Source: Aralia elata
Lineage: Eukaryota > Streptophyta > Magnoliopsida > Apiales > Araliaceae
Length of the DNA: 64,000 nucleotides
Reading direction: 5' to 3'
Assembly (NCBI GenBank): GCA_034770075.1
Contig: CM068377.1
Coordinates: 70,906,358 to 70,970,357, forward strand
Below, in pieces: positions 1 through 11,221 of the stretch. Position numbers and translations under genes: made by a program. The notes beneath the pieces are model-generated. The model did not search any database. It had not been told where the DNA came from and was given only the letters and a program-made list of their open reading frames with translations. The number at the start of each line of letters is the position of its first letter. The first letter of the stretch is position 1.

Positions 1-156
1 GCTCAAATTTCGCTTGTTCATAACAGCAGCAACGTGCGGACAAGGCATCTCATGGTACTAAAATTTACGACATGTGCATGTATTTTGGTCGATGTCCACA
101 ATATATTGTTTTGCAACATCATAAACAGTGAAAATCACCAAGTTTGATGTCTCAAC
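1..156 (-). pseudogene. MULE transposase SWIM zinc-finger exon (partial)
   Basis: After an acceptor (TTGGGTTGTAG, minus strand) the frame reads VYDVAKQYIVDIDQNTCTC, then RKF, a TAG stop, and YHEMPCPHVAAVMNKRN. The CxC...PCPH arrangement is the SWIM zinc finger that usually closes MULE transposases. The stop between the two metal-binding halves is another inactivating change. The exon continues beyond the window edge. Confidence 0.75.
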
Positions 157-686
157 CTACAACCCAAATTAAGTTTTGTTAGAATAAAGTACATCTGAAT
201 TCATTTTTATTGGCTGAAAACATAATAAATATAGTAAAGTAAACAACTCAATGTTATAATTACAAAACACAATAATATTATTAGTATACAGAGTAACTAA
301 TCAAGCATCAATTAGTAACAGTACAATGATACACAGTAACCAACTCAGCAGTAGTCAGTAATCATTATAATGTTATGCAGTTATTAATTAAGTATTATTT
401 AGTAACCAATATAATATTACATAGTGACCAAGTTACCATTAATTAATAAAAATGTTTGTATTAGTCAGTAACCATTATGTTGTTAGACAGTAACCAAGTC
501 AGAAGTAGTCAGTGACCAATCCAACATTATTTAGTAACATTATGCAGTAACCCAGACAGCATTAGTGAATATCTAATACAGCATTAGACATTATACTGTT
601 ACACAGAAACCAATAGTGAACAAATAAGGTTCCATAAAATGCAACTGCAACTTATGATGCAATAATGTAAAATTTATATTAGTTAC
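157..686 (-). repeat. MULE intron filled with GTAACCA-type degenerate repeats
   Basis: This is the inferred second intron (GT at 686, AG at 157). From about 240 to 620 it consists of degenerate copies of a unit of about 20 bp resembling CAGTAACCAAGTCAGCATTA on the plus strand. The same unit fills 6530-7640 and part of the small intron at 5298-5480, always in the same orientation. No other coding signal is present. Confidence 0.65.
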
Positions 687-1060
687 CTTAAGTTTCTTTG
701 ATTTAATGATATTAGATTGCAACCTTTCCTCAGTCGTTGTAGAAAGTGTTGTGAATGTTGATATGGCTGCTTGTTTGTTTCTGAAATACCATCTTTGAAC
801 GAGACAACGTAGGCATTCAATCATTGATGCAACTGGAAGATCCCGGATCATCTTGATTGCGTTGTTAATGGATTTGGCGGTGTTTGAAGTCATTGTTGAG
901 TATCTGCTTACAGCCCCATGGAGTTTGGTGCACTTCTCCAACTTGACCTCTTCCTCCAAATATGTCCTTATTCGAGGATCAATGACATCAAGTTCAGCTA
1001 TGTGTTTGTTGAAATCTTCAATAGTGTAAGCTCTACAAGCCCTGTTGTAAGCCTGTTTAA
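687..1060 (-). pseudogene. MULE transposase exon 2, post-core part
   Basis: This continues exon 2 beyond the inserted LTR; reading across with one copy of GTTCC removed is in frame. It contains LKQAYNRACRAYTIEDF and the MULE helix NAIKMIRDLPVASMIE followed by QRWYFRNKQAA. In many relatives the segment near TSNTAKSINNAI reads A-E-S-x-N, with Glu as the proposed third catalytic acid. Here Lys sits at that place, which would be a further defect if the alignment is right. The exon ends at a CTTAAG|GTAACT donor at 686. Confidence 0.78.
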
Positions 1061-2539
1061 GTTCCTGTGACGCCCCCAAATTCGGGTCTCCAAATACCCG
1101 GATCCGGTCATCACGATCCAACACATCATTCACCTTCAACAACATATATTAACTAAAAATACGGAATATAATAAACATATGTTGTTCATTAAGTAGGTGT
1201 TACTAGTCCCAGAACACAATAACCTTAAACACTTACATAAATCCATACCCTAAATAACTATCAGGGTTTAAATTACATTAACAGAAATTAATTATTCATA
1301 AAATGAAAATCTGCTACTAGAAGTCTATCACTTCATCTTCTCCTTCCCTTTGTTCTTCCCTGACGTCTCGGATTTAGCTGCAATGGAGTCATGATATAGC
1401 AAGGATGAGCAACGAGTTTGCTCAGCAAGTTTTAAAGTACAACAATAAGGAATATCATGATGAAAGGGATATAGAAAGGGAATTCAATAATTATTAGAAG
1501 CAAGAACTTTAATTGCTTTTAGAACAAGAGATAGTCAAATAGACTTTGAACATTAACTTCCAAAGGAGTCAATAGCTAGTTGACCCTCTGGTTACTGGCT
1601 AGAGAATAAGTACTTGAGGGGATCAGCCTCGCGTACGCTATGTGTATGCATAACATTTAACTCTGCTATTTGTACCTTATATACGGTACTTGGGGTACTC
1701 CCCTATAATAAAAGGGGTGTCCATTTAGTCTAAGAATCCTTACCATCGATTGGTTCGGATAGCTTTTATAAATTCTCACATACTTGCCTGACCGAACAAG
1801 GGTTCAGACTTAACCATGAATAGTTCACAAATTTCTGAACTTAAATAAATATACGAATTCAAATGCACGAGTGCGAATGTCAATAAATACAAAGATGTGG
1901 AATAATTTTAAAAAGTAATTAGACCACTTAAAGCATGCTTGGAGGTAAGATTCAAGCTTAAAGAATAACTTGCAATATATACCTTTTTGCACAAATTAAA
2001 AATAATGCATAAGGTTTAGAAATATTGCTCAATGTAAAAGTTAAATAAGGAAGAACTTGCATTCAATAGACTGAAAGAATGAAGTTAGGGAACTTGCCTG
2101 TTTGCTCAGCTACAGATAAATTTTTAGCTTTAATTAATTGATCTTGGATAACCTACCAGTTGATAAAGTCGGTTTATCCATTAGCATTGCATAACTGTAT
2201 ATCGATGCACTCACTTATACTGTTTATTTAAAGGATAAACAATTCACCATATACATTTAATTTCTGTCTAATCATTAGCTAAACAGAATTTAACTTAATG
2301 ACCTTTAGCTATTAAAATAATTGATAACTAATCATGCACACTTATTCTTTGAATACTCCGATTATTACCCTCACTTGTCTCTAACTATGGGTTAACAACC
2401 TTTATTTATTATTAGAACAATAAATCTAGCATGATTTAATAACAACTAGATAATGGTTGATCTCTTACTTAATCTTTTATTTGCTTAATCACTATTCACC
2501 TTAAGGGTAATTTAGTAATTATTATACTTGTTCTTTATT

Positions 2540-3300
2540 CAACATTAATTAAATACTCAATGTATTAATACCACACACACTTAATATTATCATTAAGTGT
2601 TTATTACCATTATTTATTAAGGCCAAAATAATTAACTTATTGATCTTCCTCATACTTAATTATTATTCCATTAATGATTAAGTAATTGTTATCCTTATTA
2701 GCTTATTCATACCTAATTATAATAATTAGATATTTATTATCTTCATTTATTGTTAATAAATAATAACAAATAATTATTTCATTACCTTTATTCATACTTA
2801 AGTAAATAATAAATACGTACTTTATTAATTCGGTTCATACTTAATTATTATTGAACAGCAATAATTAAATATTTATTATCTCTATTTATTATTTATTGAT
2901 AAATAATAAATAATTACTTTTATTAACTTTATTCATACTTAGTTATTATTTAATATTAATTTAAACAATAACTAAATATTTATTATCTTTATTTATTAAT
3001 CTATTCATACTTAATTATTATTTAATATTAGTTAAATAATAATTAAATATTTATTATCTTACTAATTTATTCATTTTTAATTATTATTTAATTATTAATC
3101 AAATAATAGTTAAATATTTATTATCTTTATTTATTATTAAATAATAAATAATTAATTTATTAACTTTATTTAATTATTATTATCAGTAATAATTAAATGT
3201 TTATTATCTTTATTTATTATTCATTGATAATAAATAATTACTTTATTGATTTTATTTATTAGTTATAGTAACTAATTAATTTACAAGTATATTATTAACC
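2540..3300. repeat. AT-rich tandem repeats inside the solo LTR
   Basis: Roughly ten imperfect units of about 60-75 bp alternate ATTCATACTTAATTATTATT-like and TAAATAATAAATAATT-like words. They lie downstream of the LTR TATA box in transcription order, so they would be in the R/U5 leader. There is no coding signal. Confidence 0.7.
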
Positions 3301-3891
3301 CAAATCAATTAATTAATCACTACGCCAACATTTGATTCCCAGTAAAGCTACTAACAGGGATACTCACACTACCTAGTTTAAGCCTTTCATCAAACATTTG
3401 GTGAATCCTACAACACTGTGTTGGTTAAACCAAATCACAAGGTTAGGCTGCCGAACCTTAGGGTTCATCACAACAGATTCCCAACAACAGTACAAGCAAT
3501 ACAATCCAAGTATACAACCAACAATAGAAAATATAATACCCAATATCACATTACCAGATTTCCCAAATCAAACCAAACAAAGATATTAACAATTCATTAC
3601 CAGATTTTAAACCCAAAAATTATAATACAATGTTCTGAGTTTCAAACCCAAGCAGTTACAATACTATACAGTGTAACCTAAATCAAACAAAACCATTACA
3701 GTAGCTTAATAACCCATTTCTATACCTTGGGTTTGATCGCGCCGCTGTTCTCCTCCTTCTCCCACAGTACACAACCCAGTCGGTCATTCACTAATAAATT
3801 TCCCTCTCTGAGATTTCAAACCCTAATTTTTTCTAATTTGGAACTCACAAACAAGGATTCGGCAGCTTGGTTTAGGGGTTTGAGGGGTTCA

Positions 3892-3899
3892 ATTTATAG
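3892..3899 (-). promoter_or_regulatory. LTR TATA box
   Basis: Minus-strand CTATAAATTG lies between a GC-rich upstream block (U3 side, 3950-4360) and a pyrimidine-rich downstream stretch. It is the best core-promoter candidate in the solo LTR and implies leftward transcription. Confidence 0.45.
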
Positions 3900-4886
3900 A
3901 GAAAAAATTACCCAAATCAATTGGGTATTAGCCAATCGATTTTCCAAGGACCGTCGGTAGGGAGGGGTGGCCGTCCTATCGTACCTATCAAGTCCACTGA
4001 CGTCGCCGGTAGCCCTCGAGCCATGCGCGCTTTCACCGGTCTAATCGCCGGTCGACTCCCTTATTTTCTGAAACCTTTGGTCCACCGATGGAGCGCTCGG
4101 TCGCTCGATACCTCCCCCGCTCCGTCCGATGGTTTTTTAAGCCATTGCCGGCGCCTTCTTCTTCCCGTCTCTTGCTCGATTGATGGATTGATTGAGGTGT
4201 TAGGGTTTGGATTCCGTTTGATTGAAGGTTTGAGGGATTTTGATTTCTTTCGTTCGGTTTTCTTTCCCCAACTAAACCCACCGATCGAACTCCTTTTCCC
4301 CAATTTGGTAATTGGTATGCTACATACGGATCCAAGCCGGCTAAAAGAAAAGGAAATGGACTGACCCGACTGGCAATTGCTTTTGGGCTCAACCCAACAG
4401 GGTTGGGCCGGATAAGTTAAATAGGAAAAAGCCCAATTTAATTACCTTGACCAGCCCACTCATTTGACTTAATCAGGAAAGGGATTTGGCCCAATCCGGA
4501 AATGAAATAAAATAAAAGGAAAGAAATGGGCCAGTCCAATCAAAATAACATTATGCTCTTATCATTTTAATTGAATAATTAATTCAATTAATTAGTTAAA
4601 TATTTATTTTACCAATAATTCTTGACTCGAATTATTTAATAAAATGAATTTATTTATTAATTTTTCTCAAATTTCTTGCAAATCAAATCTTAGGGTTAAC
4701 TCACTAATTTAATCAAACTATTAATGAGCCCCTTTAATGCCAAGAAAATTATTGGACCATATATTTAGATAATTAATTAATAATACCTACATGGGTCCAA
4801 TTAAATTCATAAAATTAAATAAAATGAATTTCATATATCAAAATAAATCAATACAATGTTTAAAAATTCTCGGACATTACAGTTCC

Positions 4887-5297
4887 TCCCCTTTCTTTTT
4901 AAATCTATTTTTTATATTTTTCAGTACATGGTATGTGTAGGAACTATGCATGACGTCCGGAAACACAACATTCAGTCCTTGTATAATGGCTTCATGTCTA
5001 TCTGAAACAATGCATTGGCCTTCCCTAACTCCACAAGCAATTCTCAAATTTATGAAAAACTATCTCCAAGATAATTCATTTTCGCTGTCAACCACTGCAA
5101 AAGCAATCGGAACAATGTTTCGATTTGCATCTTGTGTGCTTGCAACCAGTAGTGTCCCCCGTAAGTTGATTGTATGAACGTTCCATCGATTACAATTATT
5201 AGAAAGCAATGGTTCCATGCTTGAATAGAAGCTCCAGTAGCAAAGAATAAATATTTGAAACGACCATTTGTTTCCAATTCTATGGATGCGACAGAAC
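4887..5297 (-). pseudogene. MULE transposase exon 2, catalytic core, frameshifted
   Basis: It begins after a CATATCAG acceptor and reads through NGRFKYLFFATGAS and VIDGTF, which carries the first catalytic Asp. It then shifts frame by one base into LRGTLLVASTQDANRNIVP and AFAVVDSENELSW, and meets a TAG where a Trp is expected. Beyond that, the same frame gives QCIVSDRHEAIIQGLN, with the second catalytic Asp in SDR. The reading runs up to the LTR insertion at 4886 and resumes on its far side. These are canonical MULE blocks (family knowledge); the two lesions are directly visible. Confidence 0.85.
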
Positions 5298-5480
5298 CTG
5301 ATATGAAACATGAGCAAGCACATTAGAATCACATGTAGTAAACAGTATACAAATCACTGATAGTTGGTAACCATTCAGTTGTTTAATGGTATCCAAATCA
5401 GTTGAGTTGGGTAACTAAATCATTTTAGTAGGGTAACCAACTAATTGTGGAAAACCAATTAAATTGTATAAAATTGTTAC
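5298..5480 (-). repeat. MULE intron 1 with a few GTAACCA repeats
   Basis: A 183 bp minus-strand GT..AG interval between two in-phase transposase exons. It carries several TTGGTAACCA and GGGTAACTAA copies of the repeat seen in the other introns. Confidence 0.6.
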
Positions 5481-6513
5481 CTGGATTTGTTTTCTTCAGC
5501 ATGTGTAACCATGACGGGATCGTTAAGTAGTCGTGTGAATTTCCTCTTACCTTTTCCAACGCTTTCTCTTTCGATCTCCATGCTTTTTGGTAAGAGATAG
5601 ACACATTATATTCGGTCATTATATCCTCCACAATATCGGTTGGTGTGTATACTTTTTTCAAATTTGTTAATTTGTGCATTATGCATTCACTAACCAACTC
5701 ATTATTTGCCTGTCTGTGGTCTCCCATCAATACGTTGACTGAACACGTATGGATGTCGTTGAATTCTCTCACCTTGAACATATTGGTTTTTCGCAAACTT
5801 GATGCTCTCATCTTCCATTTACAATTTTCATCATATAGGCACACTAGGACAAAGTCTCTATGACCTGTTCGTTGAACTTTGTGTTGTCTGTTTTTCTTGA
5901 TTGAATGCAGCCTCATAGCTTGTGATAGGATTTTCTTGTCTTTGTAGGTTTGATGTAATTGTACTTCATGTTCATTCGGATCTGTTATTACATCATCATA
6001 TCGTTCTTCTGTGTATGCTCTGTTATGTTGTCTGTCTAGTTGTTGTTCAATAATTTCCATTGCAAGGTGATCGACATACTGCCTTCTAATTTGGCAACCG
6101 TGTGTTGGTAGTGGAACTAGTGCTGAATTCCCTTGTATTGATCTGATTGGCGTTACGTTGTTAATGGTAGTTTCTTCTACATTTGTCAAGATTGTTGTGC
6201 GTCCTCTTCTGTGTTCAGTTTCTATAATCAGCGGGAATTTTCCTTGCTCACCAGTTTTTCTACTGACTTCAATAAAGAATCTTAAGGTTGCTTCATCCGA
6301 TATGTTGATCGGAGGAATATCACTTCTAATTTGAAATTTGATTGACAATGTTGTTGCGTTTGTGTTTAGCCATAATGCATTGCATATCATGTTCTGCATT
6401 TCTCTGAATGAACAATTTGATGGAACTAGTATCCCGGTAACTTCAAATCTGGTGTATTGGTTACTATCGGTCCATGTACCGTTGAAATAAAGTATAACTG
6501 GAATCATATCCAT
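5481..6513 (-). pseudogene. MULE transposase exon 1 (N-terminus and MuDR zinc-binding domain)
   Basis: This exon is open for 344 codons from an ATG at 6513. Residues 185-260 fit the MuDR-type DNA-binding domain: the CLYDENCKWKMRAS stretch gives C225, C231 and W233, and IHTC gives H255 and C257. Residues 1-100 resemble the variable N-terminal region of plant MULE proteins. The exon ends at a minus-strand AATCCAG|GTAAC donor (GT at 5480). It joins in phase to the acceptor before 5297, where the reading continues as a typical MULE linker. The exon itself has no stop, so the lesions lie downstream. Confidence 0.8.
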
Positions 6514-6529
6514 TTTTCGGCAACAGAAT

Positions 6530-7640
6530 AATTACTGTAAAGTAACCAATCCACTGTTAGCTTGTAAACAAAGTGCATGATGTTAATAACCATTATAAAA
6601 AACAACCAGTATAATTTGTTTGTTACCAACTTAAGGCAAACTTTTTGTAAGAATGTAACCAATGTAGCTAACAAGTAACCATTAATATAAAAACATATGT
6701 AGAAGTGTACATTATTATGCTTTAGCAAGCAATATTACAGTAACCAATTAATCACTGCAGTAATTAAGTTTGCATTAGTCAGTAACCAAGTCAACATTAG
6801 TCAGTAACCAATACAGCATTAGTCACTAAATAATACTTTTACACAGTAACCAACTCAGCATTATAATTTTACACAGTAACCAAGTCATCATTAGACAGTA
6901 AACATTATAGTGTTACCCAGTAAACTAGTTAGCATTAGTCAGTAACCAAATCAGTATTAATTAGTAATATTATACAATAACCAAGACAGCATTAGTCAGT
7001 AACTAAGACAGCATTACACAGTATAATGTTTCACAGTAACCAATACAAAACATGCAGAAGCCAAGACAACATTGGACAGGAACCAATTTATATAACCTTA
7101 ATAACCATTATATAAAATATGTATTCAAATACATTTTGCTAGCACAACATTCAGTATGTCAATACATACATGTGTACATTAATATGCTTCAGCAACCAAT
7201 ATTACAGTAACCAATTAATCAATGCAGTAATTAAGTTTACATTAGTCAGTAACCAATTCAGCATTAGTCAGTAACCAATTCATCATTAGTCACTAAATAA
7301 TCTTTTTACACAGTAACCAAGTCAGCATTATAATTTTACACAGTAACCAAGTCATCATTAGATAGTAAACATTATAGTGTTACACAGTAAACAAGTCAGC
7401 ATTAGTCGGTAACCAATATAATGTTACTCAGTATAAAAGTCAGCATTAGTCAGTAACCAAGTCAGTATTAATTAATAATATTATACAGTAACTAATACAG
7501 CATTAGTCAGTAACTAAGACAACATTACGCAGTATAATGTTACATAGTAACCAAAACAAAACAGTCAGTAACCAATACAACATTGGACAGGAACCAATGT
7601 GGATAACCTTAGTAACCATAATATAAAACATGTATTCAAA
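6530..7640 (-). repeat. GTAACCA-type repeat array upstream of the MULE first exon
   Basis: About 1.1 kb is made largely of degenerate copies of a unit of about 22 bp (CAGTAACCAAGTCAGCATTA with variants), in places arranged as two near-duplicate blocks (about 6720-7080 and 7180-7560). The blocks share longer matches such as AATTAATCAATGCAGTAATT. It probably represents the 5' intron or untranslated leader of the transposase. Confidence 0.65.
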
Positions 7641-8544
7641 TACATTTTGCAATCACAACATTCAGTATTCAAACTTTGTGACAATTTTAATTTCGAAACA
7701 CTTAAGAAATGTAATCAATATAGAATTTCGTAGTAACCATAGGTAACTATATGGTGATAAATTTTAAACTCTCATATCTCAGTATTTGTATCGAATTTGA
7801 TGTCGATCTTGTATTCAACAATCACTGCATTAATTAAGTTTTTGGTTACTGAACTTGAAGGCGATGTTGATTATGTATGCTATTTTCGTTCATAGATCTT
7901 CCTCGCCTCAACTGGAATCGTCTTCTCCGATTTCGAGTTGCGTCGCGACAGGAGGATTTGTCTTCTCCGATATCAGATTTGTGTCGCAACAGTTGATTTT
8001 GTCTTCTCCGATTGATTTGCCGTTGATATGTTATTCCGATATCAAAGTTGCATGTTTCTTCAGTTGCTTGAATTTAGGTCGGTTATAACTGATGTGTAGG
8101 AGTTAATGATACGTGATTTTAGTAACGTAATATATTGTGTTTTTTTATTTTTGTAATTATTTTGTTTGTGTTTTATTTTTGTAATTACTTTCTAGTTGTT
8201 GTATATTACTGTTAAGGACCCCAAATATAAACGGTTACATAAAGTTTTTGCTTTCAAGAATAGCTGGTAGAGTAAAAACCCACCAGTTCATATCTTTAGA
8301 GGTGAAGGCGAACTCCATATTAAAGAAAAAAGACAGAGAGAGAGAGGGAGAGAGAGAGGGTGGTGGGTTAAAAGGAAGGGAGAGAAGGGCTGTTTAAATA
8401 GGTTTCATGCGGGAATTAAGAAGACTAAAATGCAAAATTTTTGTGTCCGTGTTATTTCGTGTGATGTTTTCGTCTTTGAATTTGAGTAATATGCAAATCC
8501 CTCCCATAAAGTACAACTATTAGGGTAAAACTGTAAATTTTGTA
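7641..8544. other. MULE upstream flank; three 40 bp repeats, GA-rich tract
   Basis: No credible gene is present. GTCTTCTCCGAT occurs at 7920, 7960 and 8001, part of a unit of about 40 bp repeated three times. A (GA)n tract lies at 8330-8362. This could be the promoter and 5' leader of the leftward transposase, but no boundary or terminal inverted repeat was recognised. Confidence 0.4.
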
Positions 8545-9065
8545 TTCTCTCCGTCCTAAATTAACTGCTTAGTTTTGACTTTTTTTAGTTAAATTGACTA
8601 TTTTTAAAATTAATTTTTGTACCATTTTTGTCAAAATATAGGTGAAGAGATTATAACCAAAAGAAAGTATATATCTCTCCGTCCCAAATTAATTGCTCAA
8701 TTTTGACCATTTTAAGTCAAATTGACTATTTTTAGAATTAATAATTAAGCATATATAAAAATATTTCTAAAATTATAAAAATTGGAGTTAGTAATAAATT
8801 GTATATACTTTCTTTTGGTTATAATCTCTTCACCTATATTTTAACAAAAATAATAAAAAAGATTAGTTCTAAAAATAGTCAATTTGACTTAAAATGGTCA
8901 AAATTGAGCAATTAATTTGGGACGGAGGGAGTACAATTTACTGCTAATACCAATTTTTATAATGTTAAAAAATATATTTATATATGCTTAATTATTAATT
9001 TTAAAAATAGTCAATTTAACTAAAAAAAAGGTCAAAACTAAGCAGTTAATTTGAGACGGAGGGAG
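8545..9065. mobile_element. Stowaway-like MITE (outer copy)
   Basis: Terminal inverted repeats TTCTCTCCGTCCTAAATTAA and its complement (ending GACGGAGGGAG) are flanked by TA (8543-8544 and 9066-9067), the usual Stowaway target. The element has no coding capacity. It is interrupted at 8674-8931 by a second copy of the same family. Confidence 0.85.
8674..8931. mobile_element. Stowaway-like MITE nested in its own family
   Basis: The ends TCTCTCCGTCCC and GGGACGGAGGGAG are flanked by TA on both sides (8672-8673, 8932-8933). Its arms match the outer arms (AATTGCTCAATTTTGAC versus AACTGCTTAGTTTTGAC). Its interior carries the complement of the outer left arm (TTTTGGTTATAATCTCTTCA), so it inserted in reverse orientation near the middle of a sister copy. 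Confidence 0.85.
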
Positions 9066-9067
9066 TA

Positions 9068-10096
9068 GTATAATTGACAATGTAAAATTGACCCAAAGGC
9101 TTTGATTGTTTACACAAATGATAGTTGGGATAAGACTATTTGTACACTTTGAACTATTTTATCCCATGATTAGTCTGTTATTTAATCTCATCGACTATAT
9201 TTTATCATTTCTAAGGCCATTTGATGATGTATTACAATTCCAAGTACAAAGGTGATATTATATAATTCTCCTCTTGAGGTATTAAATAATCTTAAAAATG
9301 ATAACAATTAATAGTCCATGTATTAAATAACGGATTAATCATGTGATAAAATAATCTGAAATAATAATAACCTAGTATAAATAGTCTTGTCTCACTTATC
9401 ATTTTTGCAAACAAACGTAGTCAAAAGGTATATTTTTACAATATAAATTATATCCCGAGCTAACAATTTGTTATATTGTAAAGTCAGTAATATAAGCTTA
9501 ATTGGTCTTAGAAATAATAGGGTTTGAACTTCTACGGTTACGCAGAAAAGGGGTTACATATCAGTGTTTAGGTGTGTATGTCTTTAAATAATGTTTGTTA
9601 TAAAAAAATAAGCGACGGTTTATTGCAGACCAAACTTAGAAAAAGAGAAATAATTAATAAAAAAAGCTTTAGTTTAGTGCTGCTTTATTGTAACACCATA
9701 TTAAATAATATATATATATATATATATATATAGAATTAGGGTTAATAGTATATAGAATCCTAACATACATATTGAGTTACAATTAAAACCACAAAGTTTA
9801 AATTCTTACAGCCCGTTCTCCGAAAAAAGTTTAAGTGAACACGAAGAACTCTAAATAGTAACACGGTCAACTTAGTCATTAAAATGTTGATATGTGAGCA
9901 TATTTAATTAGTATATGAGTAATATTTAAACATTTTTATATAGTTAAATTGAATAATTTACATTTAAATTGTATTTATATATATACTCACGTGGCAGAAG
10001 TTAATTCGTGATAATTCAGGTGGTTTTTTTCGCCTAGTTTTCCTCAACCATTTCAGCAACTAAGTAACAAGCAAGCTAGGAGTTTACCAGGTTCCT
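9068..10096. other. AT-rich intergenic DNA with (TA)n
   Basis: No ORF, LTR or other recognisable element was seen. A (TA)n microsatellite lies at about 9706-9733. Confidence 0.5.
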
Positions 10097-10110
10097 AGCT
10101 TGAGGGAGAA

Positions 10111-10434
10111 TATTAAGAGTCCTAACAACATCAAGTCAGAAAATATCCTACAAGTGAAGGATTCATATTATCATATATATGTCCTACGGCAAGCCTAACA
10201 GCAAGTATCCTACGGTGAAGATACCTACATCAACTTAATAAGTTCAGTTGTTTATAATAATAATGTTGTAAACCTTTGTTTATAAGTTTTTTTAAGTTAA
10301 AGAAAACTCCGGAAAAGTAAAGAAAATTAAATCCAATTTTATTTAGAAATTTTTCAGAGTAAAATCATTAGAAAGTTAAGGATTAAAAAACAAGCTTAGT
10401 AAATTTATTTTTTATTCCTAAATTGCTCTTAACA
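10111..10434 (+). mobile_element. Short copia-type LTR with PPT-like and PBS-like flanks
   Basis: The interval starts TATTAAGAGTCC and ends GCTCTTAACA, a terminal inverted repeat of LTR type. It is preceded by GCTTGAGGGAGAA, the usual copia polypurine tract form. It is followed by TTATCAGAGG, a degenerate initiator-Met primer-binding site. At 324 bp it is typical for a copia LTR. Having internal-type sequence on both sides suggests an LTR shared by two tandem relics or a rearranged copy. Confidence 0.45.
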
Positions 10435-11221
10435 TTATCAGAGGAAAATAAATTTGAACATCAATGTCTTGTGCATATTATATACACTCTTAACGTCTTC
10501 GTTCTTACATTCCCAACAACTGTCTCTTCATTCTCCAAGCTTAGCTTCTAGCATCTCTCCATCTCTCCCAAGTATCTCATTTACAATACTTTCTTATAAT
10601 TCCCATCACTTATTTCATGACACATAAATTCCTTGATATGATCTGAAGCATGTTGAATACTTTATTTGAATAGATTATATATTTTTAAAAGAAAATAAAT
10701 TAATAACTTACAGTCGTGTTCTAACATTAGGCATGCATATTAATTCATTTCCATTTTTATAAACTTAATTCAATTAATTTAATTGTGAATGTATATGTGA
10801 CACAAACTAATTAGTGATTACAAAATATACAGATATGCATACACTTCAGTTTCAATTCTTATATCTTACTTGTATAATTTTGTTTAATTACTAAATGGCT
10901 ATTGATGAGAGCAAAGAAACGAGAAGGTAGAAACTCATATAATATTGATAATAGTTCAACACTTGAGAAAGCAACAATTTGTCCTATTTTCATGATTTAT
11001 GCTTTGTTTGAATATCGGCTAATACTAAATTTTAGAGAACAAGCGAAAAAAGTCTAGTAAGAATGTGCGAATCAAGAAAGATGGCAAGAGATGAAATTGT
11101 CAATGAATTAAGAAAAATAAACATATATAAAGGTGTAATAGTAATTATATAGTACAACAAATGTTATTCTTTATTATTTTTACCGGCTCATAAAATACGA
11201 TATGAAAATAATGACACTTCT
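10435..11221. other. AT-rich DNA, no element recognised
   Basis: This may be the decayed internal region of the copia relic just upstream, but no gag or pol motif is readable on either strand. Confidence 0.4.

Larger units (their letters stand above)
1066..4881 (-). mobile_element. Solo LTR of a chromovirus-like gypsy element in the MULE
   Basis: The insertion is bounded by TGTGACGCCCCC at 1066 and CGGACATTACA ending at 4881 (TG..CA). It is flanked on both sides by the 5 bp target duplication GTTCC (1061-1065, 4882-4886). Read on the minus strand it starts TGTAATGTCCGAG and ends GGGGGCGTCACA, the same end types as the full element at 13647-19833. It has no primer-binding site, polypurine tract or internal direct repeat, so a solo LTR left by LTR-LTR recombination is the simplest reading, although 3816 bp is long for one. 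It contains a minus-strand TATA box near 3892, a GC-rich block at 3950-4360, and long AT-rich tandem repeats at 2540-3300. Confidence 0.8.
1..6513 (-). pseudogene. Mutator-like (MULE) transposase, interrupted and broken
   Basis: This is a MuDR-type DNA transposase read from high to low coordinates. Recognisable blocks in order are an N-terminal region, a MuDR zinc-binding domain, the MULE catalytic core, the post-core helix and a SWIM-type zinc finger. Introns are inferred at 5298-5480 and 157-686 (minus-strand GT..AG), and a 5' intron or leader probably lies above 6530. The copy is dead: there is a one-base frameshift just after the first catalytic block, a stop replaces a Trp after the ELSW motif, a TAG lies in the SWIM exon, and a 3816 bp LTR is inserted in exon 2. 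The 3' end lies beyond base 1. Terminal inverted repeats were not identified, so element ends are unknown. Confidence 0.85.

Noticed and set aside
3921..4392. Overlapping ORFs of 119-147 codons on both strands in a GC-rich block
   Set aside because: They lie in the U3 side of a solo LTR, are open on both strands because of base composition, and show no recognisable domain.
9706..9733. Possible origin or regulatory AT tract
   Set aside because: It is a simple (TA)n microsatellite with no associated feature.
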